The notes beneath the pieces were generated by a model that was given only the letters and a program-made list of their open reading frames with translations, was not told where the DNA came from and ran no database searches. DNA of 64,000 nucleotides, from contig JBCCPC010000004.1 in assembly GCA_039025055.1 (NCBI GenBank), positions 1 to 64,000 of the forward strand, given 5' to 3'. Both the position numbers and the translations under genes were made by a program. Position 1 is the stretch's first letter; the number at the start of each line of letters is the position of its first letter. This document shows positions 6,369 to 13,845 of this stretch, piece after piece. Source of the stretch: Neolewinella sp039025055. Lineage in GTDB: Bacteria; Bacteroidota; Bacteroidia; Chitinophagales; Saprospiraceae.

Positions 6369-8702
6369 CTATTCGTTCAGTATTTCTTTATGATAAGCAG
6401 CCGGTGTTTTGCCCATCACCCGCTTGAAATAAGTATTAAAAACCGTTTTGGAATTAAAACCGCAGTCATAGGCCAGGCCCAATAGGGTCATATGGCCAAA
6501 GGCAGGATCGGCTACCTTCGACCTAAAGGCCCTCAATCGGTAACCATTGACAAACTCCGAGAAATTTTGCTCAAAGCCTTCATTGAGTAGTTGCGATAAG
6601 TAGTTGTGCGGCATATCGATCTGAGTGGCCAGCTCGCGCAGACTCAACTCTGGATTGAGGAATGGTTTCTCATTCTCCATATACTCAATCAGTAGCTGCT
6701 TATTGACGACTAATTCCTTCTCGCTTAATAATGACTTCTTGTATTTCCGAGTCGGAATTTCCTGAAGTGGATAGACTCCAAATATCTGCGAACTCAGCTC
6801 CTGGAAACGTTTCAATGATCTTAAAGGCTTGAGTATGGGATTGATCTGGGTATAGACCATCATTGGTAACCTCATTTTGATACCGCGCTCTAATAAAATC
6901 ATCGCCTTTTCAGTATTACCCAACATTGTCTGGCATATCAGTAAGGTATTTAAAGCTCGGTCCATCTGCGGCCCCTCCATAGCTTCCTCGATAAACTGTA
7001 TACCAGCTTTGGCTTCATCGGGTTTTGTAACAGCCTGAACCATCGTAATACCTCCAATCTTTAACAAGTCCTCGTCGGGTAGAGATAAGTTTTGATAAAA
7101 TTTTAGCGCTTTTTGATGCTTTCCCATCAATAGATAGGATTGGCCGAGTTCAGAAAGAGATACCATAGCACTGGGTTTTAGCGCCAGGCTTTTCTCATAG
7201 TATTGAATGGCCTGCTCGTACTTCTCCTGAACAAAAAAGATAAAGCCTTTTAGGTGATAGTTAATGTCTGAAAAGGGGTCAATCTGTAGAGCGGTATCTA
7301 TATAGTGATGAGCTGCCTGCAACTTACCTTCTGCCACCAAGACAGAGGCCATCGATTGGTAGTACTCTACCGTGGGTCTGAGCTCATATGATAGATTCAG
7401 GTGTTTGTAGGTTTGGGGCAGATCCCAGTCTTCTAAGAAGCTTTTGTGCGACAAATTGAGCTGTACTTCGGGTAGCTTGTCATTTAATTTAATCGCCCGA
7501 TCAAGAAATGGTTTCGCATGGGCGAACGATTCTAACGCAGGCACCATACCCAACATGCCGAGCAAAGTATGCCCCAAGTGAAGGCCAAGGTATGCCAAGG
7601 GGAAGTTAGGCTGGTCTTTAATTACTCTTTTCAAAATGTCTATGCCCTCCTCTATTCCGGCCTGACTCATTTGCAGGATTAGAAATCGGGCTTTGAGGTA
7701 CTGGCTGTAATTATCTACCTTAATCGATGGTTTGGCTACCAATTGATCTGCTATATCGAAGTGACCGACATGTTCGCGTAATTTATTGGCCACGAGCAGA
7801 CTTATTTCGTCTTGTAACGCAAAAATATCGTCCTGGCTTCGCGTTAGGCGCTCAGACCAAAGTGGTATATCCTCTTTGGCATCGACTAAAGTGACCGAAA
7901 TACGGATTTTATCTGCCCCAATTCGGATACTCCCCTCCAGGATGTAATTAACCTGCAAGTCTCTACCGATCTGAGGCAACGGCAGATTTTTGCCTTTATA
8001 AAAAAAGGAGGAAGTGCGTGAGGTGACTTTCAAAGGTTTGATCGTAGACAAAGCATTTATAACTTCCTCTGTCATACCGTCACACAAATACGCTGCCTCT
8101 TGGCTGGGACTCCGGTTCACGAAGGGTAAAACGGCGATGGCATACTGGTCGACTGCTCGTTTACCGCCCAATTCGTGTCGGTGAGGAATGTTTAATCCAG
8201 CTTCCGTAACCGCAAAGACTTCCAGCGGATTTGAAACATTCTTCAGTTTGAAGAAACCGAGTGAAGTCGTGGTAATAGCCTGTTGATTATTTAGCTCATC
8301 ATTGAGCTTGCCCGATATCAAAATAGCACCTGCCACGCCCATACTTTCTATTCGCGATGCCACATTGACACCATCTCCGTATATCTCTATCCCATCAAAA
8401 ACGATATCGCCCATATGTAGGCCGATACGCAAGGGAATGCCATCACGGGTATTCAGTTTCTGCTGAATAGCGACAGCACAAGCCACCGCCTCTACCCCAC
8501 TATTAAAAATACTGAGGGTACCATCGCCAAAGTATTGTAGGATTTCACCATAGTACTTCTGATGCTGCTCCTCAAAAACTTTGCGGTGCAACGCCCTTTG
8601 GATTGCAGCCTTTTGTTCGTCGGTTTGCATCAAGGCCGTGTAACCGATTATGTCGGTAAACATGACAGCGGTAAGGCGGCGGTGTGGTTGAGGTGAAGAC
8701 AT
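6369..8702 (-). CDS. Class III cyclase domain - TPR - AraC-type HTH fusion regulator
   Basis: 777 residues from the ATG at 8702 (MSSPQPHRRLTAVMFTD). An in-frame ATG at 8741 would lie upstream of the predicted promoter box. Residues 1-160 form a class III nucleotide cyclase domain: metal-binding D17 (FTDIIGYT) and D60 (FGDGT), with transition-state N113 and R117 (GVNVASRIE). The position that usually holds the adenine-selecting lysine is Q56 (ILQYFGDG). Next comes the FlgO/TolB-like block common in cyclase-TPR proteins (IAVLPFVNRSPSQEAAYLCD; YILEGSIRI), then TPR repeats (about 330-620). The C-terminal 100 residues are an AraC-type double helix-turn-helix (LAYDCGFNSKTVFNTYFKRV). No membrane segment is seen, so it is cytoplasmic. 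Dyads overlapping its own promoter suggest autoregulation. Confidence 0.88.
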   Translation of the reverse strand: MSSPQPHRRLTAVMFTDIIGYTALMQTDEQKAAIQRALHRKVFEEQHQKYYGEILQYFGDGTLSIFNSGVEAVACAVAIQQKLNTRDGIPLRIGLHMGDIVFDGIEIYGDGVNVASRIESMGVAGAILISGKLNDELNNQQAITTTSLGFFKLKNVSNPLEVFAVTEAGLNIPHRHELGGKRAVDQYAIAVLPFVNRSPSQEAAYLCDGMTEEVINALSTIKPLKVTSRTSSFFYKGKNLPLPQIGRDLQVNYILEGSIRIGADKIRISVTLVDAKEDIPLWSERLTRSQDDIFALQDEISLLVANKLREHVGHFDIADQLVAKPSIKVDNYSQYLKARFLILQMSQAGIEEGIDILKRVIKDQPNFPLAYLGLHLGHTLLGMLGMVPALESFAHAKPFLDRAIKLNDKLPEVQLNLSHKSFLEDWDLPQTYKHLNLSYELRPTVEYYQSMASVLVAEGKLQAAHHYIDTALQIDPFSDINYHLKGFIFFVQEKYEQAIQYYEKSLALKPSAMVSLSELGQSYLLMGKHQKALKFYQNLSLPDEDLLKIGGITMVQAVTKPDEAKAGIQFIEEAMEGPQMDRALNTLLICQTMLGNTEKAMILLERGIKMRLPMMVYTQINPILKPLRSLKRFQELSSQIFGVYPLQEIPTRKYKKSLLSEKELVVNKQLLIEYMENEKPFLNPELSLRELATQIDMPHNYLSQLLNEGFEQNFSEFVNGYRLRAFRSKVADPAFGHMTLLGLAYDCGFNSKTVFNTYFKRVMGKTPAAYHKEILNE

Positions 8703-8744
8703 TTTGGCTGTAAGTACACCCAAAAATACACTTACAGCCAAAAT
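8701..8744. promoter_or_regulatory. Long inverted repeat over the cyclase/AraC promoter (dyad D3)
   Basis: The arms attttggctgtaagt (8701-8715) and its exact complement (8730-8744) are separated by 14 bases that contain the -7 box. The left arm overlaps the start codon at 8702. The gene it overlaps encodes an AraC-type DNA-binding domain, so autoregulation is the simplest reading. Confidence 0.55.
8721..8728 (-). promoter_or_regulatory. Candidate -7 box for the cyclase/AraC gene
   Basis: On the minus strand this reads TATTTTTG, matching TAnnTTTG. A TTG (minus strand, 8749-8747) lies 18 bases upstream and fits the Bacteroidota -33 element. The predicted transcript starts only about 13 bases before the ATG at 8702, which supports choosing that start over 8741. 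Confidence 0.5.
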
Positions 8745-8753
8745 GTCAACGCA

Positions 8754-8795
8754 TTCTGGCTGTAACTATCCTTTTTCACCTACTTACAGCCAAAA
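8754..8795. promoter_or_regulatory. Second inverted repeat upstream of the cyclase/AraC gene (dyad D4)
   Basis: The half-sites ttctggctgtaa (8754-8765) and ttacagccaaaa (8784-8795) share the ggctgtaa core with dyad D3. The dyad is centred about 60 bases before the predicted start of the minus-strand transcript, a spacing usual for activators. It also lies 57 bases before the divergent oxidoreductase gene at 8852. Confidence 0.45.
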
Positions 8796-8851
8796 CGCTT
8801 CTACAAAACTATTCCATCCCTTCAACTTGTTCTCTTCCCATAACCCCAACC

Positions 8852-9868
8852 ATGGAAATAGGAATAGACAGTTTCGCCGCCGCCTCGCCCACTTACCAAG
8901 CTGAAGATAACGCGCAGCTACTCGAAGAATTACTACAGCGAATAGAAGTAGCTGACCAAGTTGGCATTGATGTATTCAGCATAGGCGAGCACCACCGGAA
9001 AGATTTTTTGGATGAAGCCCCATATTTGATTTTGGCAGCAGCTGCAGCTCGGACTCAAAACATCAAGCTACGAAGTGCAGTGACGGTACTCAGTGCCGCC
9101 GACCCCGTGCGGGTTTTTCAACAGCTGGCTACGCTCGATCTGATTTCTAAAGGGCGGGCCGAAATGGTAGCTGGCAGAGGCTCTTTTACCGATGCTTTTC
9201 CGCTTTTTGGCTATGCTTTACAAGACTACGAGCAGCTATTCGAGGAAAAGCTGGAACTGCTACTGAAGATCAGAGCAGAAGAAACCATCACTTGGGCGGG
9301 AAACTTCAGAGCGCCATTACAAGAACAGGGTATTTATCCCCGCCCATATCAACGCAAAATTCCTATCTGGCGGGGCGTGGGTGGCACCCCGGCATCCTTT
9401 GCGCGGGCGGGCGAGCTGGGGCTACCGCTTATGGTGGCCATTATCGGGGGGCAAACGCATCGGTTCAGGCCCCTCGTCGACCTATATCGCGAGACGGGTA
9501 GCCAGGCTGGATTCAGCCCCGATGAGCTGGATGTAGGCGTACACTCCCTCGGTTTCGTGGCGGAAACAACCGAGAAAGCCAAGGAGATTTTCTACCCCGG
9601 CTACGCCAAAGCCATGAATAAGATCGGTCGGGAAAGAGGCTGGGCACCCATGACCAGGGATGCTTTTGAACAGCAAGCCAATGAACTCGGTGCCTTAGTC
9701 ATCGGAGATCCGCAAACGGTTGCCGACAAGATCAAGCGGCATAGTGATGCACTCGGCGGCATCACCAGATTCAGCTTCCATATGGATATCGGACATCCCT
9801 CCCACGAGCACCTGATCAGGGCCATCGAGCTGATCGGGCGAGAGGTAAAGCCCTTAGTACACACATAA
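8852..9868 (+). CDS. LLM-class flavin-dependent oxidoreductase (luciferase-like)
   Basis: 338 residues, the usual size for a bacterial luciferase-like monooxygenase. Signatures include MEIGIDSFA at the first beta strand, VFSIGEHHRKDF (residues about 41-52), the non-prolyl turn region AVTVLSAADPVRVFQ, and GRAEMVAGRGSF. The C-terminus carries the VIGDPQTVADKI motif. These enzymes use reduced flavin (FMNH2 or F420-type) with oxygen or a hydride acceptor; the substrate cannot be told. No flavin reductase is adjacent. The gene is divergent from the cyclase/AraC regulator and shares its 149-base intergenic region with the dyads, so it could be a regulatory target. Confidence 0.87.
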   Translation: MEIGIDSFAAASPTYQAEDNAQLLEELLQRIEVADQVGIDVFSIGEHHRKDFLDEAPYLILAAAAARTQNIKLRSAVTVLSAADPVRVFQQLATLDLISKGRAEMVAGRGSFTDAFPLFGYALQDYEQLFEEKLELLLKIRAEETITWAGNFRAPLQEQGIYPRPYQRKIPIWRGVGGTPASFARAGELGLPLMVAIIGGQTHRFRPLVDLYRETGSQAGFSPDELDVGVHSLGFVAETTEKAKEIFYPGYAKAMNKIGRERGWAPMTRDAFEQQANELGALVIGDPQTVADKIKRHSDALGGITRFSFHMDIGHPSHEHLIRAIELIGREVKPLVHT

Positions 9869-9885
9869 AAATGAGTAAGGTCACC

Positions 9886-9921
9886 ACCTGCGGAAGTCTA
9901 AAAATTTGTACTTCCGCAGGT
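9886..9921. terminator. Inverted pair of the 12-base motif between two plus-strand genes
   Basis: acctgcggaagt (9886-9897) and acttccgcaggt (9910-9921) form a 12-base stem with a 12-base A/T-rich loop, 17 bases after the stop of the oxidoreductase gene and 45 bases before the next start at 9967. It is a plausible terminator and one of the inverted pairs of the recurrent motif. Confidence 0.6.
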
Positions 9922-9966
9922 AGGTACCGAACCAATCAACGGGTTTAAAAACATAAAATTAAAATT

Positions 9967-10899
9967 ATGTCCAACCACAATACACTACCCCCACTAGAAT
10001 ACAATCAATGGACCGATAGCCGCACCACCCTCCATCTGATTTTGCAAATTATCGGGAAAGCCAAACTCAAGCTCACCCCGCGCAAAAACCATTGGTGGTA
10101 TATCACGCTCCATCCTTCTTCGCGTGGCATAAGTACCTACGGCATACCGCTAAGAGGTGGCCTTGATACCTTAGATATTCATCTGGATGTAGAAAGGCAA
10201 GCGGTGATTTTGGAAAGTAGCGATATACGGGTCATCACTATTGATTTGTCACAGTCGCCTACGGTGGCTAGCTTTTATGCCGAATACATGGCTGCACTTG
10301 CCGACTTCGAATTGCGCCCGACCTTCGTCATGACGCCCTTGGATATGGCCATCACAGAGCGGTTTGATCAGATTACAGATTATCATCATTATAATTGGTC
10401 ATCCATTAAAGAGTTCTGGAAAGTCATGCTCTGGAATAAAGGGGTATTTCAGGAATTTAGTGGTCGTTTTTATGGTAAAACCTGCCCGGTACATATTTAT
10501 TGGCACAGCTTGGACCTGGCGGTGACGCGCTTTTCGGGTAAGCGACTACCTAGCGATGGGGAGAAAACCGGCCGACTTTTCGAGCGGGACACCTACTCGC
10601 ACGAGCAAATAAGCGCGGGGTTTTGGGCTGGAGATCCCAAGGTGCCTCAGCCGATGTATTATTCCTATACCTTTCCTGCACCTGAGGGGCTAGATCAGGA
10701 GCCCTTACTCCCTGAGGAAGCCAATTGGATCGATTCTAATGGTAGTCCTATGGCCACGCTTCCTTATGAAGTCGTTAGGACAGCTGAAAATCCCAGACAA
10801 ACCCTGCTCGATTTTTTAGAGAGTAGCTATCAGGCTGGAGCTAAAAGAGCCAGCTGGGATATTGACCATCTGACTACCCCACCCCTGAGTGAGATGTAG
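9967..10899 (+). CDS. DUF5996 family protein
   Basis: 310 residues, no signal peptide. The opening LPPLEYNQWTDSRTTLHLILQIIGKAKLKLTPRKNHWWY matches the start of DUF5996 proteins, as do the later motifs FYGKTCPVHIYWHSLDLAVTRFSG and DTYSHEQISAGFWAGD. The domain is rich in histidine and tryptophan and is often found as a stand-alone cytoplasmic protein; its function is unknown. Upstream lies the motif hairpin (9886-9921). The gene converges on the methyltransferase gene, with only 6 bases between stop codons. Confidence 0.8.
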   Translation: MSNHNTLPPLEYNQWTDSRTTLHLILQIIGKAKLKLTPRKNHWWYITLHPSSRGISTYGIPLRGGLDTLDIHLDVERQAVILESSDIRVITIDLSQSPTVASFYAEYMAALADFELRPTFVMTPLDMAITERFDQITDYHHYNWSSIKEFWKVMLWNKGVFQEFSGRFYGKTCPVHIYWHSLDLAVTRFSGKRLPSDGEKTGRLFERDTYSHEQISAGFWAGDPKVPQPMYYSYTFPAPEGLDQEPLLPEEANWIDSNGSPMATLPYEVVRTAENPRQTLLDFLESSYQAGAKRASWDIDHLTTPPLSEM

Positions 10900-10905
10900 T
10901 GTGCG

Positions 10906-11505
10906 TTACTGATTGTCGTGTAGTCTTTCAAAAATGCCAAACAACTCCTTGCCCTGTCTGGGCGGGATAGAATTGTAGCTCGGCTCAAAAGTTTTGACTG
11001 CGAGGTAAGGCTCCAAGTAGGACAAATACTCCGATCGCGAGCCACCAAAAGGCCGATTTCCTTCCGGGTTTAGCGGAAAGTTGAACCACAAGCCAACCAG
11101 TTTTCCACCTGGATGGAGCAGCTCGCTCATCTTCTTGGCATAAGCCGAACGGTTCTCTTTGGTCGGCATAAATGAGCAGAAGAAGGTTTGCTCGAATATC
11201 AAATCGTACTCACCCTCGTGCTCAAAGAAATTTTCGTTGATCAGGCGATTTTTAGGGAAGCTCGGTACCCTCCTGCTCAAGGCAGCTAAAGGTGCCGGTG
11301 AGATATCGAGCACAAAAACCCGACTGAACCCCTGCTGGTGCAGGTATTCCGCCTCATAGGCATTTCCTGCGCCTGGAATTAGGATACGCTGATTGCGATC
11401 TGTCAATTGATCGATATATTCTTTGATGGGCGTAGACGGATAGCCGATGTCCCAGCCGGTGCGGTTCTCGGCATAGCGGGCAGTCCAGTATTGTTGCTCA
11501 GTCAT
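10906..11505 (-). CDS. SAM-dependent methyltransferase (TPMT-like)
   Basis: 199 residues. The start MTEQQYWTARYAENRTGWDIGYPSTP is characteristic of the thiopurine methyltransferase-like family (TPMT, PF05724). The SAM-binding glycine loop is RILIPGAGNAYEAEYL (about residues 40-55), followed by VFVLDIS (acidic residue for the ribose) and YDLIFEQTFFCSF. The natural substrate is unknown; bacterial relatives act on sulfur, selenium or tellurium compounds or small acids. Its start overlaps the end of the upstream small membrane protein by 8 bases, so the two are probably translationally coupled. Confidence 0.85.
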   Translation of the reverse strand: MTEQQYWTARYAENRTGWDIGYPSTPIKEYIDQLTDRNQRILIPGAGNAYEAEYLHQQGFSRVFVLDISPAPLAALSRRVPSFPKNRLINENFFEHEGEYDLIFEQTFFCSFMPTKENRSAYAKKMSELLHPGGKLVGLWFNFPLNPEGNRPFGGSRSEYLSYLEPYLAVKTFEPSYNSIPPRQGKELFGIFERLHDNQ

Positions 11506-11734
11506 AGAGTGAGGTTAGTGCCTGTATGTCGAGGACCAGACTGACGAGCATGATGGCGGCCAGCGCAAGACCTAAAATTCGCATCCAGGTGGCGTTTTCT
11601 TTGCGAAACTGCTCGGAACGTTCACGCACCTCCTGGCTTCCAAAACGGATTATACCCCGACTAAACAGATAAACATAAACGCCAAGTGCGAATAGTAGTA
11701 AATTAATAATAAAACCTGCCCACGAAAAAGCCAT
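11498..11734 (-). CDS. Small two-helix membrane protein
   Basis: 78 residues with two predicted membrane segments (about 5-25, GFIINLLLFALGVYVYLF, and 51-69, ILGLALAAIMLVSLVLDI) joined by a charged stretch (RERSEQFRKENATWMR). I do not recognise a family. It overlaps the downstream methyltransferase gene by 8 bases and starts 42 bases after the sulfatase stop. It may form a short operon with the methyltransferase. The real-gene call rests on the coding-style overlap and the clean membrane topology. Confidence 0.65.
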   Translation of the reverse strand: MAFSWAGFIINLLLFALGVYVYLFSRGIIRFGSQEVRERSEQFRKENATWMRILGLALAAIMLVSLVLDIQALTSLYD

Positions 11735-11776
11735 AATCAGTTATTTACCTAAATATATTTTCAAATTACCTCTCGA

Positions 11777-13702
11777 TTACCAATGCTGGGCATAGTACAA
11801 ATCTTCACCTTCTTGGATATACATAAATATATCCAGACTTTCTGAAAGATTTCCAGGTATTTGTTGTTGCTTTAAAGTTTTTACATCGCTTAGAAATGGT
11901 TCAGCTTTTCGAGATGGCAAATAGACGATCCGCTGGGCGACTTGGACAGATAGAAATTCATTGTCGCTTTTCAAATATTTCTGTAGGACTTCTTTTGCCT
12001 CCAAGTTGTCAAAATGATTATACATCAAATAGGCTATTTCAATACTCACTGGTGGATAATCATCTGATAGCGAAGGCGATATGTCTCTGGCCTCTGAAAT
12101 CAGCTTGGCGGATTCTTGTGCATTCAGACCGATAGCAGCCCAATATCGCACTACAGGGTTTTGACTTTCAAGCCCCTTCATTTGTTGGGGAATCACCTCT
12201 GATCCACCGCCTGCTAATTTTGCCATTTCATATATTTCTTGAAAATTGTAGTCCGCTGATTCTTTATAGTCGAATGGTGTACCATTTTTGGAAATAGAAT
12301 CCAATGTAAACTCCGGTATAAAATGAACATCTTTAGCTTCAATCAATTGCTTATCTAATGCAGACCTCAGTTCATCGATTTTTTCTTGGTGTTCCGGTAG
12401 ATCTGCTAAATTATTAGTTTGCCAAGTATCTTTTTTTAAATCGTATAGCATTTCTCTAGGCCGAGGCTCGAATAATGACTTTTGGATATCGTTTAATGCT
12501 CCTTCGTCTGAGTATTGTCTAGCCAGCTGGCGGCTTTTGGAATAATCAAAATATTTATTCCAAGCCATAGGCATTTGGTTAGGCATGAATACCCGGGTAT
12601 AGAAATACCGACCATCCGAAACGGATCGTGTCAAATCATTGGCTTCGCCACATCTATCGGATGAACAGTATACGATAGATCTTTCTGATACTTCTTGCCC
12701 TAAAAAGGATTCGCCAGTCATATATTCGGGAACTATGGTATCAGCTAGTGTCAATACCGTCGGAGCTAAGTCTTCAAAAGTGATTGGCCGATCGATAGCA
12801 ATCGATTGTTTTTTATATGGATTTAAATGCGCATAGGCAGGTGGAAATACAACAGCCATTGGAACCTGATGCCCAAGCGCACCTCCTTTGCTTTTTGTAT
12901 TCAAAGCTCCCCCACCATGATCCGAATAAAGAAAGATAATTGTCGAATCTATCAATTGATCTTTGCGCAACAAATTTAATATGGAATCAACCTCCATATC
13001 CGTCTTTTTCAGGGCGTTGTAGGTGCGGGATAGCTCTACCCGCAGCCCCATAGTATCCTTGTAGAAATCGGGAATAACGATATCAGCCGGACTAACTACC
13101 TCATCGGGGGGTATCTTGTTTAAAATTCGCGCTTTGTAATTGTCGTATGGGTTTGTAAATGTTCTGGACTGATGGCAATTATCGAAGTTGAACACCGAGA
13201 AAAAGGGCTGCCCGTCTTGGCGATTCCACCACCCGGCTTCGTAGCTGGTTTCTACCCAAGACTCTTGCGTTATTCTTCGCCTGGCTGAGGTATTGTAATC
13301 TCTCTTAGCATTATTCGATGTATGGTAACCCATCTCTTTGAGGTAGGCGGGAAATGGTTTGATCGAATCGGGAATCGGAATATTAGAACGGTGGTGTCCC
13401 GTGCCATACTCGTTCGTGCGGGTTCCGGTAATAATGGCATATCGACTAGGAGAACATACCGTCCCAGTAGAAAATGCCGCCTCGAACTTCACCCCCTCCT
13501 CGATCAGCGAGTCAATGACCGGTGTGTTAGCAGCTGGGTTACCATAGGCGCCTATGAACTGAGGGGACATGTCTTCGAGTACCAACCATAGAATGTTGGG
13601 TGGCTTTATATCTTGGGGAGCTTCTTCACAACTCCAAAACACAGAAGAAGCCAGAAGAAATACGAGTAAAAGTTTAGACCAGTAGCTCACGGTGCGGAAC
13701 AT
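11777..13702 (-). CDS. S1-family sulfatase, lipoprotein, with C-terminal helical extension
   Basis: 641 residues. The N-terminal lipoprotein signal ends at the lipobox VFWSC (C25). The sulfatase core starts with PPNILWLVLEDMSPQFIGAYG (metal ligands E43/D44) and contains the formylglycine motif C83-S-P-S-R. The second metal site is IIFLYSDHGGG. The last 100 or so residues contain HEAT-like helical pairs (NPVVRYWAAIGLNAQ), seen in some sulfatase subfamilies. It should remove sulfate esters from a glycan in the periplasm or at the outer membrane after Cys-to-formylglycine conversion; no maturase gene lies in the window. It marks the left edge of the glycan locus and is divergent from the GH2 gene at 13846. 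Confidence 0.9.
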   Translation of the reverse strand: MFRTVSYWSKLLLVFLLASSVFWSCEEAPQDIKPPNILWLVLEDMSPQFIGAYGNPAANTPVIDSLIEEGVKFEAAFSTGTVCSPSRYAIITGTRTNEYGTGHHRSNIPIPDSIKPFPAYLKEMGYHTSNNAKRDYNTSARRRITQESWVETSYEAGWWNRQDGQPFFSVFNFDNCHQSRTFTNPYDNYKARILNKIPPDEVVSPADIVIPDFYKDTMGLRVELSRTYNALKKTDMEVDSILNLLRKDQLIDSTIIFLYSDHGGGALNTKSKGGALGHQVPMAVVFPPAYAHLNPYKKQSIAIDRPITFEDLAPTVLTLADTIVPEYMTGESFLGQEVSERSIVYCSSDRCGEANDLTRSVSDGRYFYTRVFMPNQMPMAWNKYFDYSKSRQLARQYSDEGALNDIQKSLFEPRPREMLYDLKKDTWQTNNLADLPEHQEKIDELRSALDKQLIEAKDVHFIPEFTLDSISKNGTPFDYKESADYNFQEIYEMAKLAGGGSEVIPQQMKGLESQNPVVRYWAAIGLNAQESAKLISEARDISPSLSDDYPPVSIEIAYLMYNHFDNLEAKEVLQKYLKSDNEFLSVQVAQRIVYLPSRKAEPFLSDVKTLKQQQIPGNLSESLDIFMYIQEGEDLYYAQHW

Positions 13703-13734
13703 ATCATTTTTTGAATAGCCATAGTAGGCTAGAG

Positions 13735-13742
13735 CAAATTTA
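13735..13742 (-). promoter_or_regulatory. Candidate -7 box for the sulfatase gene
   Basis: On the minus strand this reads TAAATTTG, matching TAnnTTTG, 33 bases before the sulfatase ATG at 13702. A clear -33 TTG is not seen. Confidence 0.4.
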
Positions 13743-13845
13743 CTACATTGACCACGAAATCTGAGCTTGTAGAAGAATCGTATTTACTGCCCTTAGCACA
13801 AGTGTGTTGGTTCTCTATTCATTGCTCAAGCCGAATCGATCAATC

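Noticed and set aside
5862..6485. 207-codon open frame on the plus strand
   Set aside because: It is antisense to the dehydrogenase gene and the end of the cyclase/AraC gene, with unusual composition and no recognisable domain.
8703..8741. Longer N-terminus for the cyclase/AraC protein
   Set aside because: This ATG lies upstream of the predicted -7 box and within the dyad, so it would not be on the transcript.
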